Source: Panicum virgatum
Taxonomy: Eukaryota > Streptophyta > Magnoliopsida > Poales > Poaceae
NCBI RefSeq assembly: GCF_016808335.1
Contig: NC_053140.1
Location: forward strand, 27,212,086 to 27,276,085
Reading direction: 5' to 3'
DNA: 64,000 nucleotides
In this document: positions 11,923 through 23,478 of the stretch, one piece after another
Position numbering within the stretch: position 1 is the stretch's first letter
How the letters are laid out: the number at the start of each line of letters is the position of its first letter
Notes under the pieces: generated by a model
The model's database searches: none
Seen by the model: only the letters and a program-made list of their open reading frames with translations
Told to the model about the DNA's origin: nothing
Program-made: the position numbers and the translations under genes

Positions 11923-13712
11923 AACTACCGTGAAGCATATGCAATCACTCTGCCCTCCTGCATCAGAACACACCCAAGACCATCCTTCGAAGCATCACAA
12001 TATACCGTGAACCTCTTCGTCTGGTCTGGCAGAGTCAGGACTGGCGCCGTAGTCAACCTTTTCTTCAGCTCATCAAAGGCTCTCTGACGCTCATCAATCC
12101 ATACGAAAGCCACATTCTTCTCCAGCAAAGAAGTCAAAGGCTTCGCGATCTTGGAGAAATTCTCAATGAACCTCCGATAATATCCAGCTAAGCCCAAGAA
12201 AGACCTGACTTCCTTTACTGTCTGCGGTGTCTCCCACTCTAGCACATCCTTCACCTTGCTCGGATCAACAGCAATGCCTCCCTGAGAGATAACATGACCG
12301 AGGAATGGAACCTCGTCAATCCAGAACTCGCACTTGCTGAACTTGGCATACAACTGATGCTCTCTCAATCTCTGCAATACGAGTCTCAGATGCTCCTCAT
12401 GCTCTTCTTCTGTCTTGGAGAAGATCAGAATATCATCAATGAAAATCACCACGAAGACATCCAGATAATCCATGAAGACCATGTTCATCAGATGCACGAA
12501 GTAAGCCGGGGCATTAGTCAAGCCGAAGGACATGACTGTATACTCATATAGCCCGTACTTGCAAGTGAATGCCATCTTCGGAATATCCCCAGGACGGATC
12601 CTCAGCTGAAAATAACCCGAACGAAGATCAATCTTCGAGAATATACGAGCACCTCGAAGCAAATCAAAGAGATCCTCAATACGGGGCAGTGGATGCTTGT
12701 TCTTGATAGTAACTGCATTCAGCTCCCGATAATCCACACACATCCTCTTCGAGCCATCCTTCTTATCTACCAGCAACAACGGAAAAGCCCAAGGAGAGAA
12801 GCTGCGACGGATATAGCCCTTGGCTAGCAACTCATCAATAGTCTTCTTGACTTCTTCATGCTCTATAGGTGCCATACGGTAGGGCCGCTTTGCAATAGGA
12901 GCAGTGCCAGGCAAGAGATCAATACAAAACTCAATGGCGTGTTCAGGCGGCATACCTGGCAGATCATCCGGAAAGACATCCGGGAATTCAGACACCACGC
13001 GAATACCGTCCGTGGGTCTAGCCTCCATCTGATGAAGAAATCCCGAAGGCTCTACTGCACTGATAACAACCTCTTGGCCACTGGAAGCTGATAGCAAGAC
13101 TGTCCTCTGAGCACAATCTATCCGAACTCCCCATTTGGCCAGAGTCTCCATTCCCAGAATGACATCAATGCCCTTGGTGTCTAGCACCATCAAATCAGTA
13201 CAGAACTCTACTCCCCTCAAAGAAACACTGACTCTCGGGCAGTAAGTGTGAGACCTCAACTGTCCTCCCGGTGAAGATACTAACAGGCACCTCTTTAATG
13301 TGCTAGTATGAATACCATGATGCTCGACAAAAGACTGAGTAATGAAGGAATGCGTAGCACCAGTATCAAAAAGCACTGTAGCTGGATATGAATTAACCAT
13401 GAACGTACCAATAACCACGTTGGGAGCCTCGCCCGCTGACTCGGCCGTCACGTGGTTCACTCTGCCCTGAAGTGGCGCCCTGGGCTGAGCTGGGCGCCCC
13501 TGCTGTCCCGCCTGCGCCTTCCGGGGGCAAGCGTTGGCGTAGTGCTCCGGCTGGCCGCAGTGAAAGCAGGTGCGAGGAGGTCCCTGAGCCTGCTGTCCGG
13601 TAGGAGCTGCCGGACGTGGAGCCTGCGGTGCCGGTGGAGCTGGTAGAGCAGTACGAGCCGGAGGTGCCGGTAACCTCTGGCCCTGACCTGCCTGCTGCTG
13701 TCGAGGCGGGTA
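11923..13712 (-). pseudogene. B pol, N-terminal part (protease, RT, start of RNase H)
   Basis: The minus-strand frame continues gag into the aspartic protease ([12 protein letters not shown]), then reverse transcriptase (conserved [31 protein letters not shown] catalytic motif) and the beginning of RNase H ([10 protein letters not shown]), where element C cuts it. Reverse transcriptase copies element RNA to DNA inside the particle. No stop is seen between 13712 and the C junction. The protease segment (about 13030-13350) is unusually diverged from D (about 72% of residues by eye), while the RT on one side and gag on the other are almost identical. Confidence 0.92.
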
Positions 13713-14678
13713 CTACTGCGGTGGCCTCTGCTGGTACTGTTGAGGAGGCCGGTACTGCTGTTGGTACTGCTGGGGCGGCTGGAGGCGTGGACGAGTGTTG
13801 CTGCCGGAAGAAATGGGGACAACCTTCCTCTTCTTGTCCTCCATCTCCAGGTGCTTGCGCTCAGTGTTGAGCGCGCTGTCAACCAGATGGTTGAAGTCGT
13901 CGAAGCGGAGGTTGAGCAGCGCGTACTGGAGGTAGTCCTCAAGACCCTCCATGAAGTGCTCCTGCTTCTTGCGGTCATCCGCAACATCGGCAGGGGCGTA
14001 GCGTGCTAGTTGAAGAAAGCAATCACGATACTCCGTGACCGACATAGTCCCCTGAATTCACAAAGACAGATAGATATCGGAAGATTAACTCAAGATTCAT
14101 AAGGATAGAACAAGGGGGCATTAGCTCAAAAGAAAACGCTGAATGATTATACTTAAGATTACCTGCTTCAGTGCAAGGAACTCCTTCTGCTTCATCTTCA
14201 CAACGCCCGCGGGGACGTTGTGGCTGCGGAACCGCTCCCTGAACTGGAGCCAAGTGAGAGTCTCGCGGTCGTGAACTGGGTGGGACTCCCACCAGTCCAA
14301 AGCTGCCCCTCGCAGCTGTCCTGCAGCGTACAGAACTCGCTCCCGATCATCGCACTGGGCGATGTCCAGCTGACGCTCCACTGCACGGAGCCAGTCGTCA
14401 GCCTGAAGAGGGTCGGACGTGTGAGAGAACGTCGGTGGGTGACCCCTCAGGAACTCTGCACGCCTGTCGCGAGGCTGCGGCGGAGGAGGAGGCGGAGGCT
14501 GAGTGTGAGCCTGCTGAAGAGCCTGAACAGTGTTGTTCAGGGTGGCCATCATCTGCATCTGGAGCTGGAAGTACTGCTCCGGAGTCAAAGGCGGCGGCAT
14601 CGGGATCCCGGTCCCCTGGGTGTTCTGACCCTGGTTATTCTGCCCCTGCTGGTCAGAACCACGCCTGGTGTTCACCAT
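13713..14678 (-). pseudogene. B gag, two exons with a premature stop
   Basis: Starts at ATG 14678 (MVNTRR…). Exon 1 runs to 14163 and ends FLALKQ; exon 2 starts at 14051 ([10 protein letters not shown]…). The frame is broken by TAG at 13713-13715 where D has CAG, in a Q/P/Y-rich linker before the zinc knuckle. An in-frame GTG further upstream is not a likely start, because D and C share the ATG. Gag packages the RNA; the stop would leave a product without nucleocapsid and without Pol. Confidence 0.9.
14052..14162 (-). other. Intron in B gag (111 bp)
   Basis: Minus strand: CAG|GTAATC at the donor and GTGAATTCAG|GGGACT at the acceptor, AT-rich with a pyrimidine-rich 3' part and stops in frame. 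It lies at the same place as the introns at 7342-7451 (C) and 30073-30182 (D). Confidence 0.8.
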
Positions 14679-15253
14679 CTGATTTTGGACAAAAGATTTC
14701 ACGAGTAAGGATATAGCAGGAATAAATTCAGATGGATATGATAACTCTTTGCGGAAAAAGACTCAGCCATGATAAAGTAGACAGGAAAGAGTGGACTGTT
14801 TTACCCCCAACGTTCTAACTCATTTTATTAATTAGTTAACTTTAACATCAGAGTGATTTTCTTTACACAAAATTAAACAACTAAGCTATGCAATCAGTCA
14901 AAAATCCAAATCAAACATGTAGCATAATAACAAGCAGACAATTTTTTTCACAACTTAGCCGAGTTTAACAAAAGACTCGACTAACACAACGCGTCGCAGA
15001 ACGTGCTATCGTATTATTATAAAAGGGTCACCTAGCTAATACTCATGGTGGTCAGATGACTGATTCAGGCCAAAGTCTACGAAAACTATTCTTCAGAGAG
15101 AGAAATCAAGGCAAGACGGGTAAAAGTCATAGAAGTCAAGGGGTATAATAGTAAAATAGTTTCAGCAGACAAGGATTAGAGAGAAGAAGTCCTAAAACTC
15201 GACCAGTTCTATCTAAGCTTCGTCCTACAGTCGATACGGCTCTGATACCACTC
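14679..15253 (-). other. B leader with primer-binding site (15239-15250)
   Basis: Non-coding leader. TGGTATCAGAGC on the minus strand at 15239-15250 is the initiator Met-tRNA primer site, 3 nt from the LTR. No open reading frame of interest is seen in the AT-rich remainder. Confidence 0.9.
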
Positions 15254-18200
15254 TGTAACACCCAATTTATAAAAGAACATAAACCGAGCAATCATATACG
15301 TGCCAGGATCAAGTCACACGTATATACAACAGAATGAACAGTATATCAAAGCACATATCACGTAAAAAGATATAATAAAGCGAATACGAATGTTATTTAT
15401 TACAATAATGACAAAATGTCTGATACAGCGGAAGCGAAGTACAAAATACGATAAAGCTCTCCGAAGCTGAAGCAGGGCGCCACAGGGACGTCGACTGGGA
15501 GACGAACACCTAGAAGTCCTCGTAGTCTTGGTAGCGCTGGACGAACTCCCTCGTGTCGGCAGGAACTGAGCAGCAGTAGCGTAGCCAAGAGGAAAAAGTA
15601 GAGAAGAGGCAAGAGTGAGTACACAACTTGTACTCAACAAGTATAACACAAACTATGAGGCTCTAGGCTGGCTGACTCAACTGCATTAGCTTTTAAGTGT
15701 TGGCAAGATTTTATTTAAGCTATTTACTACAAGTTGATGACTTACCATTAACCTAGTTACATAGTTATTAATCAAGTTTAATCATGTAACTACTGAGAAA
15801 CCAAACCAAAACCAAGCCACCAAGGTAACCCCGAGAAGCACCTCCCTCGTCGGAAGGAGATAACTTCACTAATCAAAAGGAGGATCTGGGCCGCTCATAA
15901 CCGTGAGCACGGCTAGTATACCAGTTTTACACTCTGCAGAGGTTGCACATCTTTACCCACAAGTCGTGAGCTACGCTAGAGGTTCATCACACTTCCTTAG
16001 GTGAGATGACTAGCGACTCACTACGAGGCCGTTACAAAGAATCTCGTTGGTAAGGCGTAACCGCGAGAGTCAGGTCAGCGATGATGGGGCCCACCTCCGG
16101 GGGTACAAGCACAGGAGCACAATCCAAGCATAGACCAAGCCGGAGGAGCAGGGACCATTGAAGCTTACCACTCTTGCCCCGCAGGTAAGTTACTCCAAAC
16201 CAAAAAGACCTAATTAGTAAGCCAAGTCTATCCCATTCTAGCCTTGTGGTAGCGCTGTTGTCCCAGGTTGTCGCTCTATGAACCGGTCCTTATGGAGAGT
16301 GGCCAACCAAGCACTAAGCACCGTGCTGGCCCCCTAAACCATGTTTCTACAAAAACATCTTTTAACGAGACGTGAGCCACTCATCCACACAGAGGGCCAC
16401 TCTCAGAATTAAGTTCAAGTAAACCATTAATCAAATTAATTAAAAGGGACCAGAGTGTGTTATAGCGCAGCAACCTAGCACAACTAACCAAAATGCAACC
16501 CAAAGGTATATATAAAGGATATAAAGTGGCTAGGAAATCCTTATAGGCATACAGTATTAAAATGCAGTATGGAATTGTATTTAAAGTGATAGGTTGTTCA
16601 TGTTACACTTGCCTTCCTCGTACTGCTCTGGCTGCTGCTCAAACTGCTCCGAAGACGGCTGCTCCGGGTACTGGTACTGGGGCTCCTCAGATGGATCAAC
16701 GTCTACTCACGAACACATGGCCAAAACAAAGCACAACAATAAGCATACAAGCAAACACTAATAAAACTAAGAAACAGTACATCAATACATAAAAACAGCA
16801 AGAAAAACTAAGCCTAAACTGTTCTACTCATTACAACGATCGCGTGGATATAAAGAACGCTAAAATCGGAGCTAAAACGCGTTTTCTAGGCTAAAAACAA
16901 GTTCTAGGGGCTTATCTGTAAGAAAACTAAGGTTCCAGGGGCTTTTCTGCTAAAACCGAGGGCCTAAACGTAATTAAACATTAACTCCAGGGTCTAACTC
17001 GCAAAAAGACTAAGCCTGGATGGCGGGTTCAATTTCCAAAGAGCTCAGGGGGCTAAGTGTTAAAACCTGGACCTAAACCTAATTATTTTTCAACGCGCTA
17101 GGACTGCGGGTTTATTTAGGACAAACTCAGGGGCTCTTATGCAAAGTTAACAGGCCGAACCGTTATTCACGAGTATGGGCCGTAGGATCGAGATCCAGCG
17201 CTTCAGATCTAATGGGGAGTCGATCTAATCTGGCGCGTCCCTTCTTGATCGGACGGCTCAGGCGTTTTGGGGCGTGGACGGCGGCGCGAGCACTGGCGCG
17301 CGGCGGCGCACGGCGGTGAGGTCGCCGGACTTCATCAAAACGGTGATTCCGGGCTCGCCTTCGAGCGGAAATTGGTCAGGAAGCGAGAGCGCGGCACACT
17401 AAACCGATCAAGGGGCTTGGCGCAGGGCCACGGAACGGCGGAGGCCCGGTGCGGCGGCGAGGTGGGACGGCCTATGCCGGTGAGCCATTGCGCGCGGTGC
17501 AGGGGAAAAACTAAGGGTAACTGGGCATGGGAGGGTTCGTTACCACGGCGTGAAGGTCCGGGGAGGCGTAGAGGAGGGAGGGCGGCGGTGCTGGGACAGA
17601 TCCACGGCAGCACGGCAGTTCGGCGGCTTGGCGTCGATCGGCGTTCGTGGTTCGGGCGTTGCAGTGCTCCTCCGGCTCCTGTGCTTCACGAGTCAACGCG
17701 GGGCGGTGCTGTGGAAGTTCTACAGGGGTCAGGGAGATCCGAGGGTCGCCGGTGGTGAGGAATCGGCGGCGGGGTGCTCTGCTTCAAGCAGAGGCAAGGC
17801 GGGCGCGGCGTTGGGGGGTAGCGGTGGTGGTGGCGTGGCGAGTTGGGGCGCAGGAGGCCGTGGGCGCCAATTAAAGGAGGCTGCCGGGATTTGGGCGTGC
17901 GCGCCCCAGAAGGAAAGCCGGCGAGGATCACGGGCGCAGCGCGGGGAAAACGGATCGCACCAACAGCTCTGCGTGATCCCGGGCCTGGGGGTGAAGCTTC
18001 TAGAAGGAAGGCCGCTAGTTGGATGACCGGTGGGGCTGCGGGACGAGGTGGGTCTGTGGTGTTGGCGGTCCACCGGTAGTGGCGGGGCGTGCTGAAGCAG
18101 AGAGGTTGCGGCGGGGAAGAAGGTCCTGACCGATGGGCCCGGTTCGTCAGTGGAGCGCGCGGCGCACTGGTCTGACGCGGCGTGGGCGCGGTGCGTGAGG

Positions 18201-18709
18201 CAGCGCTGCTGGGCTGCGGAGCGGCCCAAGGGGAGGAGGGGGTCGCAGCTGAGCAGCGGCTGGGCCGTGGGGTTGACGCGCGCGCGGAGCGGGCCGAGTG
18301 CTGGGCTGGCCGAGCGGGAAAAAACTGGGCCGGCCGGGTAGAGGGAGAAGAGCTGGGCCCGGGGAAAGAAACGGGCCGGCTGGGGAGAGAGGTGGGCTGC
18401 GGGTTGGGCTGAGAAGTTGGGTTTGGGCTGGGTTGACTTTGGGTGTGGGTTTGATTTCTATTTCTCTCCTTCTAAATCTAATTCAAACAAAGTTTGAATT
18501 CAAAATATGAATTTGAATTCAAACCACAATCGAATAAAAGTATGCACCAGCATGAATGCAACACAAAAATTTAAACCTATGATAAATTTTAATTACTTAT
18601 AGAGCAAAATTGAATTAAATGCCCTACTAAACACAATAAACCTTAGAAATTTAAAGAAAGCCAATTAAATTTATTGATAAATGCTGGAATTTAAAATTAG
18701 GGTGTTACA
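15254..18709 (-). repeat. 5' LTR of element B
   Basis: 3456 bp, the same length as the 3' copy, from TGTAACACCCAA to TTAGGGTGTTACA. The terminal CGG of other copies is changed to CAA here. The GC-rich core is at about 17230-18420 and the stem-loop at 15616-15636. Most differences from the 3' LTR are transitions, as expected for methylated DNA. Confidence 0.93.
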
Positions 18710-18714
18710 TGGCC

Positions 18715-21190
18715 CCCTAAACCATGTTTCTAACAAAACCAATTTTAATGAGAAGTGAGCCACTCAAGCCACCCAGAGGGCCACTCTCAGAATTAAGTTG
18801 CATATACCATTAATCAAATTAATTAAAAAGGACCATTATATGTTATAGCGCGGCACCTAATGCAACCCAAAGGATATATATAAAGGATATAAAGTGGCTA
18901 GGAAAGTCCTTATAGGCATACAGTATTAAAATGCAGTATGAAATTGTATTTAAAGTGATAGGTGTTGTTCATGTTATACTTGCCTTCCTCATACTGCTCC
19001 TGCTACTGCTCAAAGTGCTCGGAATACGGCTGCTCCTGGTACTGGTACTGGGGCTCCTCAGATGGATCAGCGTCTACTCACGAACACATGGCCAAAACAA
19101 TGCACAATAATAAGCATACATGCAAACACTAGCAAAAACTAAAAAGCAATACAACAATACATGAAAACAGCGCACAAAACTACTCTAGAACTATTCTACG
19201 CGTTACAACGATCGCGTGGACATAAAGAACACCTAAAACGGAGCTAGAACGTGAAATCTAGGCTAAAAACAAGGTCTAGGGGCTTAACTGTAAGAAAAAC
19301 AGAGTTCCAGGGGGTTTTCTGCAAAAACTGAGGGCCTAAATGCAATTAAACATTAGTTTCAGGGGCTAACTTGCAAAACCGACGGCTCTGGACGGCGGGT
19401 TATATTTTAGAAAAACTCAGGGGGCTAAGTGTTAAAAACAGGCCTAAACTGTAATTATTTTTGAATGGCTGTGGACCGCGGGTTGATTCTAGGAAAACTG
19501 GAGGGGTCTTTAACAAAATGTCTAGGGCGAACCGGTATCTACGCGCGTGGACCGTTGGATCTTGATCTAGTGGCTCGGAGCGGATGGGATCGGGATCTAA
19601 TCTAATCCGCTGGCCACGGATCGGACGGTTCTGGAAGGAAGGGCGCGCGGGCGGCGGCGCGAGTCGCCGGACTTGGGGTTTCTGCGGCGGCGCTCGTCGA
19701 TTCCTCGCCGGACTTCATCATATTTGATGCTCTGAGGGTCATTTAGACCAAGGTTTGGGTCAGGGGCACTCGGAGCGGTATGCGCAATCCACCTGAGCAC
19801 TCCTCTAGGCTCGGGGGTGCTCTGAGACGCGGTTGCACAGGCGGCGGCGGGTCTGCGCGGCGTGACCCGCCGGCATGCGCGCTCGGGCGTGCTGCTCCGG
19901 CTAGGAATTGGGGCTGTGGCTTCTGCGTGTGTGCGCCGAGCTAGTGCAAGCCAGGGCAAGGTTCATGTGGGCCAACTGTGCTGCAGCACGGTCCGCCATG
20001 GCGGGCTCGCGGCGAGTGTCGCCGGTGATCGGTGCGCGGCCACCTAAAGGGTGCTACCGCCTACGATTTCTAGTCCAAAACGAAGGGCAAGTGAAGGCAA
20101 AGCTCACCGAGGCTTGGATTTCAAGCGGGGAGGCCGTGTGGGGCACTGACGTCGAGGTCCGGCGGCGGGTTGTGGCAGAGCTCGCGGAGGAAGGTCGCTG
20201 CGGTGCTCCTCCGGGCGTCTGGGCTCCACGGGTGGATGCGTGGCAGTACTATGAAGGTGTTCCAGGGGTCAGGGTGGTTCGGGGATTCGCCGGTATCCAG
20301 GAATTGCATGGCGGACGGAAAACTCACCGGAGTTGGTATTGGCGATTCGGGCCACTGCAGGGGTTGGGGATCGGAATCGGAGATTCGGGAGGATCCCTGG
20401 GGTCGAGTAGAAACCGTACAGAAGCTGGTGGGGGCTGGGATGCCGCAGGGCGGCCTGGCCGCGGTGGAGCAGCGACTCTGCTCCGGCGGCACGATGGGGC
20501 GTGGCGTGTTAGGGTTAGGGGCGGCGATAGCGTGGGGGATGGGATTCCTGGTGCGACGCAGGTGGTTAAAAGGGGCAGAGCCGGAGATCTCGGCGGGCGG
20601 GCTAGCAAGGAAAGCTCGCCGGAGATCTCGGCGAGATGGATGCGGGCGCTGCGCGGAGTGGAGGGCGCGGGAGGAAGGGGACTCTGACCTGTGGGCCAGC
20701 GCTGGTCAGCGGGGGACGCGTGCAACGCGGGCTGGGGAGCGAGCGTGGGACGCGGGGGTTTGCTGGGCCGCGCGTTTGGGCCGAGCGAGCTGGGCTGCGC
20801 GGGGAAAAACTGGGCCGCGGGTTTGGTCCACGGGGAGAGGGAGAAGGAGGGAAAGGGTTGGGCCGGTTGTTGGGTTTTGGGCTGGATTCTCTTTTCCTTT
20901 TCTAATTCTATTTCCTCTCTCTTTTTCTTTTCCCTATTCAAACTCAACTCAAACTATATCTATTCGAATTCAAATTCAAAATTTGAATTCAACAATCTTA
21001 TGCACACAAGCAAATAAAATAAATGCTCCAGCATGAATGCAGCAATAAAGTTTAACCTATAATAAAATTTTAATTACTTGAGGATCAAAAATTGGATTAA
21101 ATGCCATACTAAACACAATAAACCTTAGAAATTTAAACAAAACCCATTAAATTTATTATTAAATGCTGGAATTTGAATTAGGGTGTTACA
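18715..21190 (-). mobile_element. Solo LTR A, right part
   Basis: Resumes A exactly after the TGGCC duplication (CCCCTAAACCATG…) and ends GGGTGTTACA at 21190. It carries its own GC-rich core (about 19600-20860), diverged from those of B and C, followed by the AT-rich outer end. Long frames on both strands in the core (for example 19908-20687) have no recognisable domain and are treated as composition artefacts. Confidence 0.85.
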
Positions 21191-22787
21191 CCGAAGCCCT
21201 GACTCAGTTCCCAAACCTCTCGAGTTGGCAGAAGAGAAATTTTCAAGACGATCGACGGCCATATACCCAATAAAGGCCAAAATGGAAATCGAGTGCACCT
21301 AAATTGCATTGGAAAAGAAGACTTCGTCGCCGGAGACATGAGCTCCCCCCTCCCAAGGGGTTACTTCTTCAGGAGTCTTTACTCCATCAGTTACCTCGAA
21401 TACCAACCTTTCTTTGTTCACTCAAGGTAAAAGGCACGGCGAATCGAGTAACTGGGGCTAAGGGACATGTGCCTTGCGGCCCAAGAGATGAGTTCTCTAC
21501 CAGGAGTTGAACCTAGAGACATGTGCTCCCCCTCCCAAGGGGAGGTTACTCCTTTGACTACCTCGAATACCAACCTTTCTTTGTTCACTCAGAGTCAAAG
21601 GAATGACGAATCGAGTAGTCGAGGCCTTGAGCCCTAGAAGTTCTCTACCTTCTCGTCCTTGGGCGACAATTGATCGACTACTACGGTACTCGTTGGGGCA
21701 AGCTCCCTATTTCCCAAGAGGAACTCTTCGTCCATGAAGCGACAATTGATTGACTACTACGGTACTCGATGGGGCAAGCCCCCTATTTCCCAAGAGGAAC
21801 TCTTCGTCCATGAGGCGACAATTGATCGACTACAATGGTACTCGATGGGGCAAGCCCCCTATTTCCCAAGAGGAACTCTTCGTCCATGATGCGATAGTTG
21901 ATCGACTACTTCGGTGCTCGATCTCCGGATGGGACATGTTCCCTATTTTTTTCTCATCCATGAGACAATGATTTATTCGACTACTGCGGTACTCGACCTT
22001 CGGAGGGACATGCTTCCCATATCTCAAGAGGATTTCTTCTCGTCCATGAGACGACAACTTAATCGACTACTACGGTATTCGATATCTGGATGGGACATGC
22101 TCCCTATCTCCCAAGACGATACTCGAACGGGACACGCTTCCCTATCTCCTAAAAGGACCTCTTCATCCATGAGACAAACATTTTATCAACTACTAAGGTA
22201 CTCGATCTACGGATGGGACAAGCTCTCTATCTCCCTAGAGGATTTTTCTCTCGTCCATGAAGATAGCGAATTACAAGACTACTTCGGTACTCGGACGGGA
22301 CAAGTTCCCCATCTCCTAAAAGGACCTCTTCGTCCATGAGACGAACATTTTATCGACTACTTCAAGTACTCGATCACCGGATGGGACAAGTTCCCTATCT
22401 CCAACAAGGACTTAGTCATCCGAGAGGTGACAATTCATTGACTGCTATGCACTCGACTTCGAGAAGATTCCAAACTTCTAACTCCTAGAAGGAACTCTTC
22501 TTCATCAAGACAAATAAAGAGCCAAAATCTTTATCCACGAAAGCAGAGAACAATCGACTACTACAGTACTCAAACAATCGCTGCACTTCCTACGGAAGTA
22601 CCCTTCGTGCACAAGACGAAAAGCAAATCGACTACTACGGTACTCGAAGAAGCAAATCAAGACAGCCAAGGACAAGGGCAACCAGCTGATCGCCCGTCAA
22701 CTCAAAAGAAAGTACTATACATCAAAATGTTAAAAGTACTTCAATGGACACGCATCCACACAAAAACCAAAAGGATATTACAACTGT
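21191..22787 (+). repeat. F 3' region with ~77-86-bp tandem repeat array
   Basis: After the end of a 73-bp unit and about 450 bp of single-copy DNA, an array of roughly ten degenerate units runs from about 21667 to 22660. Each unit contains a form of CGACTACTACGGTACTCG, a GGGACAAG…CCCTATCTCC part and CTCTTCGTCCATGAGACGA. Three neighbouring units (about 21673-21903) are nearly identical and 76-78 bp long, so they arose recently. Tandem repeats between pol and the 3' LTR are known in Tat/Ogre elements. No coding sequence is seen. Confidence 0.8.
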
Positions 22788-23478
22788 TTAAACCTCTGGC
22801 GCTGGCTCCAAGCTACTGATAACTTTATCAGCGATGGGCTTCATCTCCGCGACATATTCAGAGAATTGCTCCTCCGAACAGCCAACGGCAACTCCATCGC
22901 CAATAAAGGACAATTTCAAAGAAGGGAGAAAGGACTTGACTAAACCTAAGGCATGAGCCAAGTAATCCCTAGAAGTGTAGGAAAAGAAGCTGCAGAATAT
23001 GATCCAGCAAACTCTTGCCACCAGCTTCTTCATCCTCGACCATGTCGACGACTACTTGAGCCGCCGCCACAAGATCAGCCAGCTATTGAGCCTTCTGATC
23101 ACGATCAGCCGCCAAGTCTCTGATCTGCTTCATATCGCTAACCATTTGCTTATCAGCGTCAGCCTTGATCTTGGTCAGCTTCTCCACAGCATCTGCGTGA
23201 CGATACATAATGTTGGTCAGATCGGTCACCTCATTATTCTTTCGCAACAACAAGCTCTTAAGCTCTGTCAAAGCAAGGAAAACATGAGAAGAAAACTACT
23301 CGAAGGACAAGCATCAAAGAAGGAAAAGAATACCTTTCTTCTCCTTGGTAGCTACCTTGACCTTCTCATGTAGTTTGGAAGCCTTCTCCTTTAGAGTAGA
23401 ATTATCCTGCTCCAAGGCCTCCACCCGGGCCTCCAACAGCTTGACCTTCTCTGACTGCTCCCGAGAAGACTTCTCAAG
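22788..23478 (-). pseudogene. F antisense gene, 3' exons
   Basis: The minus strand carries coiled-coil exons (…LLEARVEALEQDNSTL…, ending before a donor near 23335; then …IMYRHADAVEKLTKIKADAD…) and a last exon with …RDYLAHALGLVKSFLPSLKL… that stops at 22788. It is the 3' part of the gene at 33880-35995, separated by insertion of D. The frame is continuous across D if one TCAAG copy is removed. A TAG at 23083-23085 follows KAQ and may have been CAG. The function of this protein family is not known; it is the extra antisense gene of Tat elements, with a predicted cytoplasmic or nuclear coiled-coil tail. Confidence 0.75.

Larger units (their letters stand above)
1567..18709 (-). mobile_element. 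Element B: full-length Del/Tekay-type chromovirus
   Basis: A complete minus-oriented Ty3/gypsy element with two 3456-bp LTRs (1567-5022 and 15254-18709). It has a primer site at 15239-15250, a polypurine tract at 5025-5036, and gag-pol between them. A perfect 5-bp target duplication TGGCC (1562-1566 and 18710-18714) shows insertion into solo LTR A. The pol gene is split by element C (6883-11922). The LTRs differ at roughly 30 positions by eye (about 0.9%). With a grass LTR rate near 1.3e-8 per site per year this suggests a few hundred thousand years, so B is older than D. It has a premature stop in gag (13713-13715) besides the nested insertion. Confidence 0.95.

Noticed and set aside
21667..22660. 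CRISPR-like array
   Set aside because: The units are tandem and degenerate along their whole length, without unique spacers, and lie in a plant retrotransposon.
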